Numbered from the stretch's first letter, positions 1 through 10,803 are shown. The stretch is DNA of 64,000 bases from Gracilariopsis chorda (GCA_003194525.1 NBIV01000079.1:186001-250000), one strand, 5' to 3'. Notes: generated from the sequence alone by a model not told the origin. Translations and numbers: made by a program.

Positions 1-197
1 CAGGAAGAATAGAGCGGTTCTCAAAAGTACAGAACTCAATCCACGCCCGCCACTGCAAGTTGCGACTGGCTATTTTTCGACCACTTTAGGCAAAATCTGA
101 CAACTGTTCGGCCGACTGAAGAATGCCTTGCGTGGCCTGCATGGAGCCGAGCCTTGCCAAACTGGCATCCGCCAGGGCCATTCGCCTACCCGAACGG

Positions 198-2160
198 TTA
201 GTCACCCCTGTTGATCTCAAGGAGCAGCAAACTCCATTTCGGATTGAGTTTCCGATAACCGGACCAAAGGGTGTGCGGCGGCGCCCGCAACTCTTCGACG
301 CGAGACGCCATCCGCAAGGCGTCCTGGCACCGGGCGTGAAGTGGCCAGTTCGGAATGAGCAGCATGGCCGAAGCTGCCGTCGTCTTCAGCTTGTGAACGG
401 TTGCCGAGATCAGGTCCACAGGGGGACAAAGCAAGCGGACAGTTTCTCGGTCCCACACTGAAGCTAGTCCCGAGTATCTCTGGCGAAGAAGAAAGCGCGG
501 GTGCTCTCCGACTGGGCGGTATGGAAACGCCTCTCGGGGTGCGTTCATACCAGCCACGACGGAACACCTTAGCTGCCTCGTTATCTGCGAGTCTCCTCGG
601 GAGAAGCGTCGCGACAGCCCATCTGCAAACTTGTTCGTGACGGAAGGTTTCCACTCCGAGCGAAGTCGCGCACCAATTTTGTCTAGGACCAGCTTCAGTT
701 TTCGAAGCTCTCTCATCATTGGGAGCGAAGCAGAAACAAAGAAGTTGGTGATATGCACTACGGTCTGATTGTCGACATGCAGGAGCATGTTCTGGTTTTG
801 CTGTTTGATTACCTTCTGCGGGAGAGAGCCGGACAGCAACATACGAATTGCTTTCAACTCCTGGTAACTGATGTATTGCGCGCGATCTTTCCAGCTCCAT
901 ATTACTTGAGCTCTCCAGGAGCGATCAGCTCCCATACTGATGTCTTTGTCGTTGAAAGTACCACCGTATCCCACGTCTGCAGCGTCAGTATGGAGAGCTG
1001 CCGAATGAGTAGGAGGGACCATCGGCCTTCCGTCCAGTTCCTGAGAGCTCAGTTGCTTCCATTTACGAAGATCCCTTACACTTTGATGACTCAAGCGGAT
1101 CCGTCCACGTTTATCTTCTCCTCGAGCCGCTGCCATGTCCCAGTACAGCGACCGCGTGTAGAACCTGGCCCAGGGCATAACCAAGGAAAGCGCAACGCAA
1201 ACCCCACAAAAGTGTTCGACTCTCTTCTTCTTGACCCATCTGCGCCCAAATCGTGCGTCCTACAGGATGGCGTTGGACAGGTTCTGCATCTTCTCCAGTT
1301 TCCGAGGCGCCACGAAAAAATTTATCGTTGTGTTGTCGATGAGCACACTAAGGTGCTCCAACTCTGTTGAGCCATCCCAGCAGCCTTTGGGGGGATTGAG
1401 TCGCAACCCAAGGCTTTTCAGAAGAGAGGTAACCACTCTCCTCACTCTGCGGCAATAGATTCTGCCTGCGATGACTCCGAATACGTAAGTTGCTATCAGG
1501 AAATCGTCCAGATACGCTAGCATTCGGTAGCCATGTTCTCGCAAGTAGCGAATAAGCGGGGCAGTGCGCTGCGTGAACCACAGAGGGGACCTTCGCCATC
1601 TAAAAGGCATTGCGACGCTCTGATAGTACCTCCCGTCGTAACGGAAGATTAACCAGTCTCGCATGTTGGGATGGAGTCAGAAATGCCGGTAGTCCTGCTT
1701 CAGATCGAATGAGATGAAATGATCTTTTTGTTGGATCTGCATGGCAAACTCTGGCTATGATTCCATCTTCAATGATACTTTCCTCCAATGCTTCGACTTT
1801 ACGGAGAGGCTCACAAGGAATCTTCCCTTCTTTCCCTCCGGACTCTTTTCCCAAACCGTGAAAGCCGAGGATAGCACAGCTCCGTTTTCTTTGGCCTTTG
1901 TGGCATGTGCGTAGGGTATATCTTAATAAATTCCACTCTCAGAGCCTTCCTTGAGATCGGCCGTCGCGAACATCTTGTACTCCATAGTTTGGGGGATGTC
2001 TTCGAGTTCCATTCCTTTCCATTTCTCGAAGGGAACTGAAGGACTTTGGTAGATCCCAAATCGAACCGCTCTGCAGAAGAAATCCAAGCAGCCCAGACGA
2101 CGGCGTTCTTCCATGTGGCTTTGTGGTCTGCGCCAAAGAGCCCGACGCCTGCATACTATG
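198..2160 (-). pseudogene. Degenerate DIRS/Ngaro-like retrotransposon, reverse transcriptase-RNase H
   Basis: Minus-strand remnant of a retroelement polymerase. The segment 1664-1260 carries the RT core, with the catalytic YLDD motif (Y-L-D-D-F-L-I-A) and the preceding palm strand. Just upstream an F-D-L-K-Q-D-Y-R-H stretch is recognisable but is cut by an in-frame stop. The segment 1184-198 is in the same frame, separated by an in-frame TAG at 1260, and resembles an RNase H domain (H-T-D-A-A-D-V-G-Y-G-G, then E-L-K-A-I and H-V-D-N-Q-T). This RT-RH order and the style of the RNase H motifs are those of tyrosine-recombinase (DIRS/Ngaro) retroelements. Upstream pieces to about 2160 look like more of the polymerase in shifted frames. 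No recombinase domain or terminal repeat was found. The multiple stops and frameshifts mean it is a dead copy. Confidence 0.75.
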
Positions 2161-4906
2161 GCGACTAATTGTCCCCTACAGCCCCAAATTTGCCCGCTCT
2201 TTTCATAACATTTCTGGCACTGAGGGTGGCACCACCTTCATCAGTTGTGTAGTCATGTGAGTGTCAAGCTTTTCCAAACGCTCGACAAGGTCATCGGCAG
2301 CGGGCGTGTCATTCCGCCGCTCCAAACTAGGTAGCACTATCTTAGGGTAGGTAGAGTCTTTTGTTACTAGTGTATAGAACTTGGCTCTCATTTCTGTGAC
2401 TCTGAGTTCATATCTGACCGAAATGATAGACCTGAAGACGTACAGCAAAGCCAAATCATACTTCTTATCTCCCAAACATTCATGTTGCAGCGACAGAGCT
2501 GCTTGGTTAAATTACATCCAACATTCTGCGGCATTGATATAGTTGTCTTTATACTCGTATGCGAATCTCACGTTCTTTTGGATTTCCATTCCTCTTCGTA
2601 TGATCCATTCACGGTGCTTGAAAAAGCCTCCGGTGAAAGCGCTGACAGACGATTCTTGCTCATACGGGTAACGACACAAACCAGAATCTCTCTTATCTCA
2701 GAAACGTTGGTCTATGGTTGCGTAAGCAGTTATCCGAATCGTGTTGCTCTCAGCTTTAGCATGAGTTTTGCATCGAGCCATATGTTTTGCCTTAGCAAGA
2801 AGTTTTTCTGCAACAGCAAGAATCATTGAGAAATTGGCGACAGTAGACATATTTTGTACGTGAAAACGGTTTTTTTTGCTCGGTTTTCCTTGTTTGAAAA
2901 AATAAAAGTGCCTAATGCCAAGTGATAGGGAATTTCTGAAAAGAAAGAGGCATGTTGGAGATCACTGCGGCCTCCAGCGTGCCATGTTTGCACTATGTAG
3001 ACCTGCCGGCGGCGGCGTCCGATCGGATGAGTGATCTGATTCGCGTACTGTCGTGAAATAATACGTTTTGAAAAAAGGGGCGGCCTGTAGTGGTAGCTAG
3101 GGACGGCCTAAAAAAGATAATTCCTTTGCTTAGAGAGGTAGAGTTGATGATAATGATGGGTTGGGGAACAGAAGAGAGGCAAAGGCCGAGCTCTGTTCTC
3201 TCCTTTTATACTCAGAGAGAAAGAAGCTAGTCATCTTTCTCGGTAGTTAGAGTCCTAACATGCTGGCATGAGTGCGGCATTGTAAGCAGACATCACACCA
3301 TCCTCGGGGATGGTGAGAAGGCAGGACGCTTTCTTACCATCCCCAAGGATGGTGAGATGGTGCACTCCATCTCCTTCTTCCTCACCGTCTGACAAGGACG
3401 GTGAGCGAAGCTTTATCCTCACACGTACGCAGCGCGCAAGCCACATTCGTGGTCGGCCTTGCTATGCATTTGAATTTGTTTCACTTGCATAAACTTCGTC
3501 TACACAGAACAAAAAGAATTTCTTTCGTTAATGTTCTCACTTTACAGTATTCAATTTTCGGCCCGTTGCCTCGGTATCCATCGAAAATTTTTATTTAGAA
3601 CGCGGTACTCCTCTGTGAATTCCGCTACCAAGATCTCTAATCTTTTTTCTAATGCATTTTCTAATGCTCGAGGCTCACCGGTTGTCTCTTTAATGTCCAA
3701 CAACCTTCTCACGATATGCGTGGCTGTCCTGGACTTTGTTCCAGCTTATTAAACTCTTTAATATAATCTTCCCACATCCAGTTCTCGTCAAGTAGGTCAT
3801 CGGCTACGGCAGTTTGATCGACCGGTCTGGCAACAGGTTCACGAGAACTTGATTTCTATGTGGGAATTGTATTACCAATGGATAGCGACAATGACTCTGG
3901 TTTGTCATGTTCAACAAAGACATTCTTTCAGGAATGTATCGATTCTTTGGGCAATGAGGCACTGCGCTTTATTATCTTCAGTCTTCTCAAGAAGTCATGT
4001 TCTGTGACATATGAATAAGAGTTGCCTAGATTCCGCAAATGTAAAAGCCTTTCGCTCGTTTTCGGGAACAACATTTCTATCTTCCGTTGCGCTGCAGAGA
4101 GCAATATGGTCAAGAGAGGAGTCGAATACTGCGAACCTTCTGTGATCCTGTTGGCAGCAACAGGAAGAGGAAATAGCGAATAGATTATGTGGGGGTCTGG
4201 CCGTCATCTCTCACTGGTTGGAACGTCCATTATCACATTATCAGTTGTCGTCAACTCTATACAATGGTAGGTTATCAGCCACTCTCTACATGTAGCGTGC
4301 ATCCGTTAATTTATTACCTAGTATGCCAAAGTCGTCTAGGAATTATCTGAAGGAGTCATATCCTTGAATTTGTACTGGTCGTTTGCTTCGCTTTGAGACC
4401 GATATCGTGCATCTTTAACAATTCACGTTGTACCTCAACATAATGTTAGTCGATGACTTGTAGTCAAATGATACAAACTCGAAGGTCATTTACACTTGGT
4501 ACCATAGGTAGAGGGATAAAAGGCCATCCATAAATAACTTTTTAGTTCTTTTCCTTTGCTACCTTGTACTTCACCTATGCATCTCTGCGCACTGTCTCAT
4601 ACAATCTGAGACCCTTGATACAAAGCGTAGTTATGAGTACCTTTAGCACAATTATGACAGTTCATAGACACCTAAACACACTCAAGACTGCGTGGCGAAT
4701 ATCTTTTGCATCTTGGTTTCTCCCAACCAACTTTCGCCAATCATGTTTTGCTACTCGACACAGCGTGTTTGTCTAAGAATTCTTAGCCCCGTTAAGTCTG
4801 AGTAAAGCACTGCGTGATACGGTAATAATCATTCGCTGTTTTGTCTGCTTGACTCAAAATAATCAAAGAGACGCGACTTCGTTTGAGAAGGGAATACTAC
4901 TGAAAC
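2161..4906. other. Gene-poor interval
   Basis: No convincing gene. A 90-codon minus ORF at 2475-2203 may be another fragment of the adjacent retroelement but has no motif I recognise. The remaining open frames are short, overlap on both strands and look random. The notable structure is the trio of hairpins near 3.3-3.4 kb, listed separately. Confidence 0.5.
3296..3403. repeat. Three successive related hairpins
   Basis: Three inverted repeats lie in a row. The first (3296-3315) has arms CACCATCC/GGATGGTG with a 4-nt loop. The second, about 3337-3355, repeats ACCATCC/GGATGGT with a CCAA-type loop. The third, about 3382-3403, is a sequence-shifted version, CACCGTC/GACGGTG. The arms of the third keep pairing although their sequence differs from the first two, as expected if pairing itself is maintained or if the unit was duplicated and diverged. 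No gene is associated. Confidence 0.7.
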
Positions 4907-5434
4907 ATGAGCGATCCCCTTCACAACCAGATATGTCATCCATGCAACAGTTGTCACAAAACATTCAAGAGCAAATATGATCTAGAACTTCATTTTGTAC
5001 AGGCTCATGTTCTTCGAAATACATCTGCTCCCTCGAACTCTAGGGATTCAAAGGAACGTCGTTTTCGTATCACTGATGGTACTGCCGTTGGAGCAGGTAA
5101 GGATACCTCACCGTACAACACAAATGCTACGGGTGCTTCTTCAAACTCTCAGCCCAATGCTACTACGAAAGTCGGTAGCTCCTCGAGTAAATGCGCTGGA
5201 GTAGCCAGCTCAATTGGAAAACAATGGAAATGTCCAATTTGTGGAGTTGGGATGAAGCAGAAGTCTTCAGTGAATGTTCATGTAGCAGAGGTTCACAAGT
5301 GTGCTGAGAAGAAACCGCTCCGTTGCTCGAAGTGTGGTGCGGGGTATAAATCCAATTCACAATATACTACTCATAAGAGATTGTGTCAGGGCTCGGGCGC
5401 GAAAGGAACAAATTTCTCTACATCGCATCACTAA
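4907..5434 (+). CDS. Small C2H2-type zinc finger protein
   Basis: A 175-residue protein with three zinc-finger modules. Finger 1 lies near residues 9-34 (C-x2-C-x12-H-x4-H, CNSCHKTF core). Finger 2 lies near 107-130 (CPICGVGMKQ core, again H-x4-H). Finger 3 lies near 138-160 (CSKCGAGY core) and ends H-x3-C, so it is a C2HC variant. A Ser/Thr/Asn-rich linker of about 70 residues separates the first finger from the others. Such proteins usually bind nucleic acid or protein and the target cannot be told. The ATG follows AAC, and no other ATG lies upstream in frame. It sits alone in a repeat-rich region, so it could be a young or decaying gene, but the finger spacing is intact. Confidence 0.7.
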   Translation: MSDPLHNQICHPCNSCHKTFKSKYDLELHFVQAHVLRNTSAPSNSRDSKERRFRITDGTAVGAGKDTSPYNTNATGASSNSQPNATTKVGSSSSKCAGVASSIGKQWKCPICGVGMKQKSSVNVHVAEVHKCAEKKPLRCSKCGAGYKSNSQYTTHKRLCQGSGAKGTNFSTSHH

Positions 5435-5596
5435 CGAAACTACGAATCACGTATTCTCTTTTTGCTTCCGAGCTTATATTGTAGAAGATTTATTGTACCT
5501 AGTGGATTGGTTGCGTAACTCCAAACCACTACACTAAAGGTGGTAATGGTGAGGGGTCATGCGGGAACCACCAAGCAAGTCCCAAGGTACATGCAT

Positions 5597-5625
5597 TATT
5601 CCGCCCGTCGAGGTTTGCCGACCTA
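5597..5625 (+). repeat. Partial copy of dispersed GAGGTGTGCCGACC family
   Basis: A short, diverged match (CCGCCCGTCGAGG core followed by TTTGCCGACCT) to the full copies at 6283 and 36042. The flanking upstream sequence (ATGCGGGA, later AAGGTAC) also resembles sequence upstream of the 6283 copy. Confidence 0.55.
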
Positions 5626-6282
5626 AACGAAATGGATCAGCAGTCGAGTGTGCTTCCGGGAACTTACCTTCGGGATCAGAGAGGGCTCCTACGGAGGCAA
5701 CGTAGGAATCGTAATTAGATAACTTGCGCTCGCAATAAACAATGTTAAGCAACAATGCGTTGCTGCCTCTTCTTCTTGCTGCACACCTAGCAATTTTTCT
5801 TTTTCGGCGTTCTATCTTCTCTCTCTGCGTGGGAGAGCGAAGACACCTACTGGACCTAATACTTACTTCGTATCATATGTAGCCCCGTGAGTGTAGCGCG
5901 GCTACTGGTTTGTAGTTCGTGGCTACGGTATAGGAGTAAGTATTATAGATTGTCGGGGTTCTTAGCAAACCCCCTGCGCTACGAGGAATTAATGTATGCG
6001 TGTTCGTAAAAGAGAGAGAGACACACACACCAAGGGTACAGCCCCTGGAGCGACGAATGGATCTATATGTGTGTGTTTGTTTGTGTTTACATGGGCTCGT
6101 GTGCCTAATTCCAAGACTACGGCAGGGCTAATCTAAGGACCCCTCTCTCTCAAGATAAAGCAGTAACAGGGGTGTTAAAAGTTGTCGTAGCCCATCTGGA
6201 ATCACGATGCTAAATCGCTTTGCACTGGATTCCGTTGTGGTGCGGGATCACTGCAAGGTACTAGCGAGTCCCGCTCAGGGCA

Positions 6283-6480
6283 CATGCAGTTCCGCCCGTC
6301 GAGGTGTGCCGACCTTCCGAAAAGGCTATAAAACACTAAAGTTACGCCGGATGAGGAAGCCAAATAAAGATGCGATTGAGTCTACAAGGGGAATTTAGCC
6401 GTCGAATAGGTAATTAGCATTCTACTTGTAGAAAGCGAATACTGTTGCCTTGGAATTAGGGGCACGTGCCCATAATCACA
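6283..6480 (+). repeat. Dispersed repeat family, full copy A
   Basis: About 200 bp collinear with 36042-36240. Shared blocks include CATGCAGTT, CGCCCGTCGAGGTGTGCCG, GACCTTCCGAAAAGGCTA, GATGAGGAAGCCAAAT, AATTTAGCCGTCGAATAG and TTCTACTT. It contains no ORF and no tRNA-like A/B boxes that I can see. It is a candidate non-autonomous mobile repeat of unknown class. Confidence 0.75.
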
Positions 6481-6961
6481 CACACAAAGCAGCAACGTCT
6501 CCACATCTATATTGCAGAATAGTAACTCGTCTAGGTGTTCCAAAGTCGTGTAGCCTTCAAATATGCTGACCAGATGTCCTTCTCGTACAAACTGGCCCTC
6601 CCAATTCCGAGGATATGGTAGTGTCAAGGGTAGAACGATAGCCCTCCGCGTAAATTTCTGTAAGCTCATCTCAGCGCACCATCTATAGTAAAACGTGTGC
6701 AGGCATCCTTATTGTCGTACAGTAGACCCTTGTAGTCAAAACGACTAGGCCACATGTCCGGTGTGAACTGATGACAGTCGCAGCTGGTACACGTATATCA
6801 TCCACCACACTTATTACTATTCCGTGCTCGGGACGAACTCATCTGAACTTCTTGTCTTGCAATAATCCCACAGATGTACAGTAGCTTCTTCTTCAGAAAG
6901 TTCAGTTGGCGGCTACCAGTGCGTGTATCCGTAGTCAAGACACAAGGCGCACAGATATCAT

Positions 6962-6976
6962 GTAGCGGTCCGCTAC
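6962..6976. repeat. Short palindrome GTAGCGG-T-CCGCTAC
   Basis: Perfect inverted repeat with 7-bp arms around one base. The same core recurs at 8305-8317 and 28971-28987, so it is a dispersed palindromic repeat and not a chance hairpin. Confidence 0.7.
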
Positions 6977-7116
6977 CTTCTTGGGCAGTTCTCGTCGAGT
7001 CTGGGCAACCGAGAAAAGCGAGAGGAAGGGCCAGGCTAAGCAAAGAACAAACGCCGGATTAAATTGTCAAGTTTTACACTTATACTCTGGTTACATTGCA
7101 GACTAGAAATACGGGC

Positions 7117-7138
7117 TAGTTGGTTGGCCAACCAACTA
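7117..7138. repeat. 22-bp perfect palindrome
   Basis: The arms AGTTGGTTGG/CCAACCAACT plus one more base pair on each side form an uninterrupted palindrome. It lies about 155 bp beyond the stop codon of the minus-strand spondin gene. Confidence 0.7.
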
Positions 7139-7292
7139 CGTGCATCGGGAAGCAGGCCAAGGTTATAGTAACCAAACTCCACTTGAAAGGATTATTTCTT
7201 TGGTTATCCAAGAGCATGTACTGATTTCGGGTGTATCGTGAAGACATCACCAAGCACTTCGACCATGTGCAGCTTTATGGTGAACTATAGAA

Positions 7293-8003
7293 TTAAGCCA
7301 CTCTTCTGATAGTGTAGACGCCGATAAAGCGACCATTAAAGGGATCGGTATCATCCTCTACTAACGGGGCAATGTTCTTCTGCGGTTCGGAAGGCATGTC
7401 AAGTGACGCATCAGTAGGGCTGGTAAACTCAGCACCGTCATCAGTACCGGCATCGTAGGCAATTAGTCTGCCCCTTCTAAACGAAATGAAACGTCCTCTC
7501 CTGACCAAGTTGACATTGCCGACCTGCACAAGCCAGTCAGGTGATGGTGCAATCATACCCACAACGGTAATGAAAGGATGTTCACAGTCAACAGTGAAAC
7601 GCAACGTGGTAGAGTTTCCGGGCATTGTGGGTCCATCTGCACCAGCAACTGTCTTTACACCCTGCTCCGTATCACGAAGATGCTCAGCAAGAGCGACAAA
7701 ACGTCCATTCTGGCCGGTTTCGGCAATTTGTTCGACCTGAGGTGAAGCAAGACTCCGGACGGTTAGGAGAGAAACGCGATTTGAGTGCGAAGCACCGGCC
7801 AGCGGGGAGTAGACAAGACCGGTTTTGGGAATGCGACGTCCAAACCTTCTGGGGGTTAGAAAGTTGGTGAAGTTGACCACATATTCAGCCTGGCCACTGC
7901 AGGTACGCATACGGCGTGTTTGTCGCATGCCCGTGCGCTGTGAAGCGGAGGCGGTCCCAATGAGAACAAGGGCGAAGAGTAGGCTTGTGAGTTGACGAAT
8001 CAT
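7293..8003 (-). CDS. Secreted spondin_N domain protein, copy 1
   Basis: A 236-residue protein with an N-terminal signal peptide (about residues 1-20, M-I-R-Q then a hydrophobic run ending A-S-A-S). A single spondin_N domain fills the rest. Family hallmarks visible are S-P-L-A-G-A-S-H-S-N, L-A-S-P-Q-V-E-Q-I-A-E-T-G, M-I-A-P-S-P-D-W and the acidic Y-D-A-G-T-D-D-G motif. Two cysteines (in RTCSGQ and VDCEHP) are shared with the second copy and could form a disulfide. There are no thrombospondin or reeler domains, unlike animal F-spondins. It is predicted to be extracellular or cell-wall associated, with an unknown ligand. The ATG at 8003 is the only one giving a signal peptide, and a TATA box lies about 110 bp upstream. 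Confidence 0.85.
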   Translation of the reverse strand: MIRQLTSLLFALVLIGTASASQRTGMRQTRRMRTCSGQAEYVVNFTNFLTPRRFGRRIPKTGLVYSPLAGASHSNRVSLLTVRSLASPQVEQIAETGQNGRFVALAEHLRDTEQGVKTVAGADGPTMPGNSTTLRFTVDCEHPFITVVGMIAPSPDWLVQVGNVNLVRRGRFISFRRGRLIAYDAGTDDGAEFTSPTDASLDMPSEPQKNIAPLVEDDTDPFNGRFIGVYTIRRVA

Positions 8004-8113
8004 CTTGCGAAACTACTGGTGATGGGTAGTGCGTATGAGTGTGTTTGTTCTCTCTCGTGGTAGCTAAGAAGAGCTAGAGATGCAAAGCTAAAGGTTTCCA
8101 TGGTTCCGAGTGG

Positions 8114-8119
8114 TTTATA
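8114..8119 (-). promoter_or_regulatory. TATA box of spondin copy 1
   Basis: Reads TATAAA on the minus strand, about 110 bp upstream of the ATG. The other spondin gene has a TATA motif at nearly the same distance. Confidence 0.5.
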
Positions 8120-8303
8120 TGCGATGAGAGAAGGGAACACTACAGGTGCAATCTCCAGTTGGATCGCGCTGAGTAACGTTATGTCCGGTTACAACGTTGG
8201 CCATAACATTTCTCCGATGACCTGTTACTCAGAGTAGGTAGAACAGACGCACAACAATTCACCAACGATATGAGTGTGTGTTCATTAACTGCAGGGTAAA
8301 GGG

Positions 8304-8328
8304 TTAGCGGTCCGCTACCGTTGGTAGC
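8304..8328. repeat. Composite palindrome of the GGTCCGCTACC family
   Basis: TAGCGG-T-CCGCTA (8305-8317) overlaps a second palindrome CTACC-GTT-GGTAG (8315-8327). Both halves recur elsewhere in the window. Confidence 0.65.
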
Positions 8329-9306
8329 TGAGGGCGCAGTTTCTACGCGTGACGTCAACGAAGCTACAGTAATCGCCGAATCTGACGGGTGGGTTGGCGG
8401 CGATGCGTTTTGTTCCTTAGCTTATCCCAGATTTGTGATGCGACGGAGGTAGACAACCCTATGCACTCCTTACTCACTTCAGGGCTGTGTTGTAAGCCGC
8501 TGAATATAAGTCACTATACCTCTCTTGCACCACTCTCTGGGCCGAACTTGGCCTCTGGGCTTTAGAAGTATAGTGTGCAAGAGTTTGACATGACACCCAG
8601 CGCAGGGAATACAGAGTAGGTACCGTTTACAAAGGTTATGCTTATACAAGGATATACAAGGACTGCTACCCCTATAAAAGGTTGGCAGTTCTCTACCTCT
8701 ATCGAATTTGGCCGCGTCCACAGAAGCGCGTTTCTCCGCATCACGCGAGACGGCCGAAACAACAAGTGGGGCTGTGCAAATGTAGGGGATTGGCTATCAG
8801 GTAGCAATCTGAACCTGCTAACTGCTGTATCTAACCCTTTGCGTTCCCTGGTCCCGTTGGTAACTTACCAAAGCACGGCATCACAAGTTGGCCGTTCTGC
8901 TGCAGGGGGTAAGGTACGGATAACCTCCCCTTTAACCATCTTAAACCCTTTGGTAGACTTTTTCCATGATGGAGTGCTCTCGATATCCTTCGCACTCAAT
9001 CATGATCGACGAGTCTCCCTTAGACGACGACGTGTGCACAAAATGCCATTGTAAACGTGGGAAGGTCTTCGTTGCCGATAACCCGTATGACGGAATCCGC
9101 AGCGTAACGTCGTACGTACCGTTGTACTCGTAGATGACTTTATTCCAGCAGAGCCACAGCAGCAACTTCGGTTTTTGAGCCAAGAGCTCAAACCGAAGTC
9201 CTTTTTAGATATAGGCTTGTCTTATGCAGTGCATAAAATGCACGTGCATGCGTATTTTTTCCTTCGTTGCCCACTGGAAACACCGGGACAACCATGCGTG
9301 GTAGTT

Positions 9307-9335
9307 TACCGTTGGTACCTTTGTACCAAGGGTAC
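9307..9335. repeat. TACC/GGTA palindrome cluster
   Basis: Three overlapping small palindromes built from TACCGTTGGTA, GGTACC and GTACCAAGGGTAC. Similar clusters lie at 11595-11648, 36440-36475 and 54056-54084. Confidence 0.55.
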
Positions 9336-9480
9336 TGACAACTTGACTCCCGTACGGAGAACGACCCCATCTAAGTCGACAACTGTAACCGCTGACTGGG
9401 CCTGGTAAGGTAGATCAATCCTTCAGCACTTCCCCCGCCGACAAGGCCACGCTCGCACTGCTGCTCAAGTCAAACAAGGC

Positions 9481-10803
9481 ATGACTACAACTCTCCCGCA
9501 GAAGCGAGCCTCCCCGCTCAATGCGCACTTGCCGGCACGCGCACGCCGCAAGAAGTTTCGCGCCAGCTCCTACGCAACTGTGCGACGTTCCGATCTCACA
9601 GGCGCGCAATCAGGTGTTCTTGTAAGTTGTACACCCGGCCATGAACAACATGCATTTCGCGATGCAGTACTCTTGTTTTCTCCGTACGTGAAGCAGTCGT
9701 CACACAAACCTGCAGAACCATGCCCTACTTCATCACAGTCGACAGCCCCCTCCTCAGCAGTCCTTGTCATGACAGAGCTTGCTGAACAAAAAGACGTGAA
9801 GACATCCAGTGCACCCGCAGAAAAGCCTGATGAAAGCAAGCAAGCACCCGCATCGTCCAACACCAACAATGCCACGTTGGAAGAAGAGCTTGCTGAGTTG
9901 AGAGATGCTTCCTCAAAAGTATTCACTCGTGTCATTGCTGATGTGAAGGGAACTGTGTTCCTCCGTGTCAACGACAAGAGTGTAGATCTCGAACATATCG
10001 TCGAGAGTGCGTTGATAGAGGCGCGAGAATCGGGCAGTGCTGGTTCTCGTCACTGCGTCAGAGTGATTCCCGTGTTCGGTACATGCTATGCAAGAGCGGA
10101 AGTGGCGGCTGCTACGGCTGTGAAGGTCGTGAAGCAACGTTTTCCGCACATTTCGCCCGGTGTTGACGTTTCGTATGCCATTGTTTACCGCTCTCGTTTG
10201 AACAATAGCGTAAAGCGGGATGATTTCATAAAGCTCATAGCCGATGCGATATATAAATATGAGCCTCGGTACAAGGTTAATCTTACGAAGCCGGATGTTG
10301 TGCTGATCGTGGAGGTTCTCAAGGGTAGCTGTTGTATTGGTGTCTTCAGGAAGTATTACCAGCTTGCAAAGTTGAATCTCAGGGAAGTCGCATGTCCCTC
10401 TAAACCTAAGGAAGAGAGAAAGGGCGTGAATGAGGGCTCGAAGCGAGCAACGATAGAAGGCAACGCTAATACCAGTGACGACAAGCCAGAAAAGGCCGCA
10501 CCAAACGAGCAGCACGAGAATCCAGAATTGCGAAAAAGGAGCGAGGACGATAAAGTCGTAGATGTGGGCGAAGAGCAGAGCAAGCCAGAAAAGGCGGAAC
10601 AAAGTGAGAAAAACGAGAGCACAGAGCTGGACAAAAGGGCCGAGGAAGATAAGGTCGTATATGTGGGCGGAGAGGAGAGCAAACCTGCGACGGATGAGGC
10701 TGAGCAGTTGCAGACAACAGCGATGCCTGCTGAAACTAAGGCCAATGAAGATGAAAAGAAAGCTGATAACGATTGTGCTGGTGAACAACAGCAAAGATGT
10801 TGA
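9481..10803 (+). CDS. TAN1: TAN1/THUMPD1-like tRNA acetylation adaptor (THUMP domain)
   Basis: A 440-residue protein. Tan1/THUMPD1 binds tRNA and presents it to the Kre33/NAT10 acetyltransferase for N4-acetylcytidine formation at position 12 of tRNA-Ser and tRNA-Leu. Residues about 44-70 (G-V-L-V-S-C-T-P-G-H-E) match the family's N-terminal start. Residues about 145-300 form the THUMP region, with R-V-I-P-V-F-G-T-C-Y-A, Y-A-I-V-Y-R-S-R-x-N, R-D-D-F-I, K-P-D-V-V-L-I-V-E-V and the C-C-I-G-V strand. It is longer than yeast Tan1 because of a low-complexity linker and an acidic C-terminal tail of about 130 residues. The tail holds two copies of a 33-residue unit starting KPEKA (near 335 and 368). 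The protein probably acts in nucleus or cytosol. The ATG at 9481 gives the full family N-terminus. Confidence 0.85.
   Translation: MTTTLPQKRASPLNAHLPARARRKKFRASSYATVRRSDLTGAQSGVLVSCTPGHEQHAFRDAVLLFSPYVKQSSHKPAEPCPTSSQSTAPSSAVLVMTELAEQKDVKTSSAPAEKPDESKQAPASSNTNNATLEEELAELRDASSKVFTRVIADVKGTVFLRVNDKSVDLEHIVESALIEARESGSAGSRHCVRVIPVFGTCYARAEVAAATAVKVVKQRFPHISPGVDVSYAIVYRSRLNNSVKRDDFIKLIADAIYKYEPRYKVNLTKPDVVLIVEVLKGSCCIGVFRKYYQLAKLNLREVACPSKPKEERKGVNEGSKRATIEGNANTSDDKPEKAAPNEQHENPELRKRSEDDKVVDVGEEQSKPEKAEQSEKNESTELDKRAEEDKVVYVGGEESKPATDEAEQLQTTAMPAETKANEDEKKADNDCAGEQQQRC

Larger units (their letters stand above)
5435..7292. other. Repeat-rich intergenic interval
   Basis: No gene supported. It holds a partial and a full copy of the dispersed GAGGTGTGCCGACC repeat family, a 15-bp GTAGCGGTCCGCTAC palindrome at 6962 and a 22-bp perfect palindrome at 7117. 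A stretch at about 6088-6115, read in reverse complement, resembles 16332-16362 and is probably another repeat end. Confidence 0.55.
8004..9480. other. Intergenic interval upstream of spondin 1 and TAN1
   Basis: Apart from the TATA box and palindromes (8304-8328, 9307-9335) there is an imperfect hairpin at about 9165-9199, with ACTTCGGTTT arms and a GAGC inner stem. The longer open frame at 8638-9054 has no family signature, low coding character and an overlapping rival on the other strand, so no gene is called. Confidence 0.5.
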
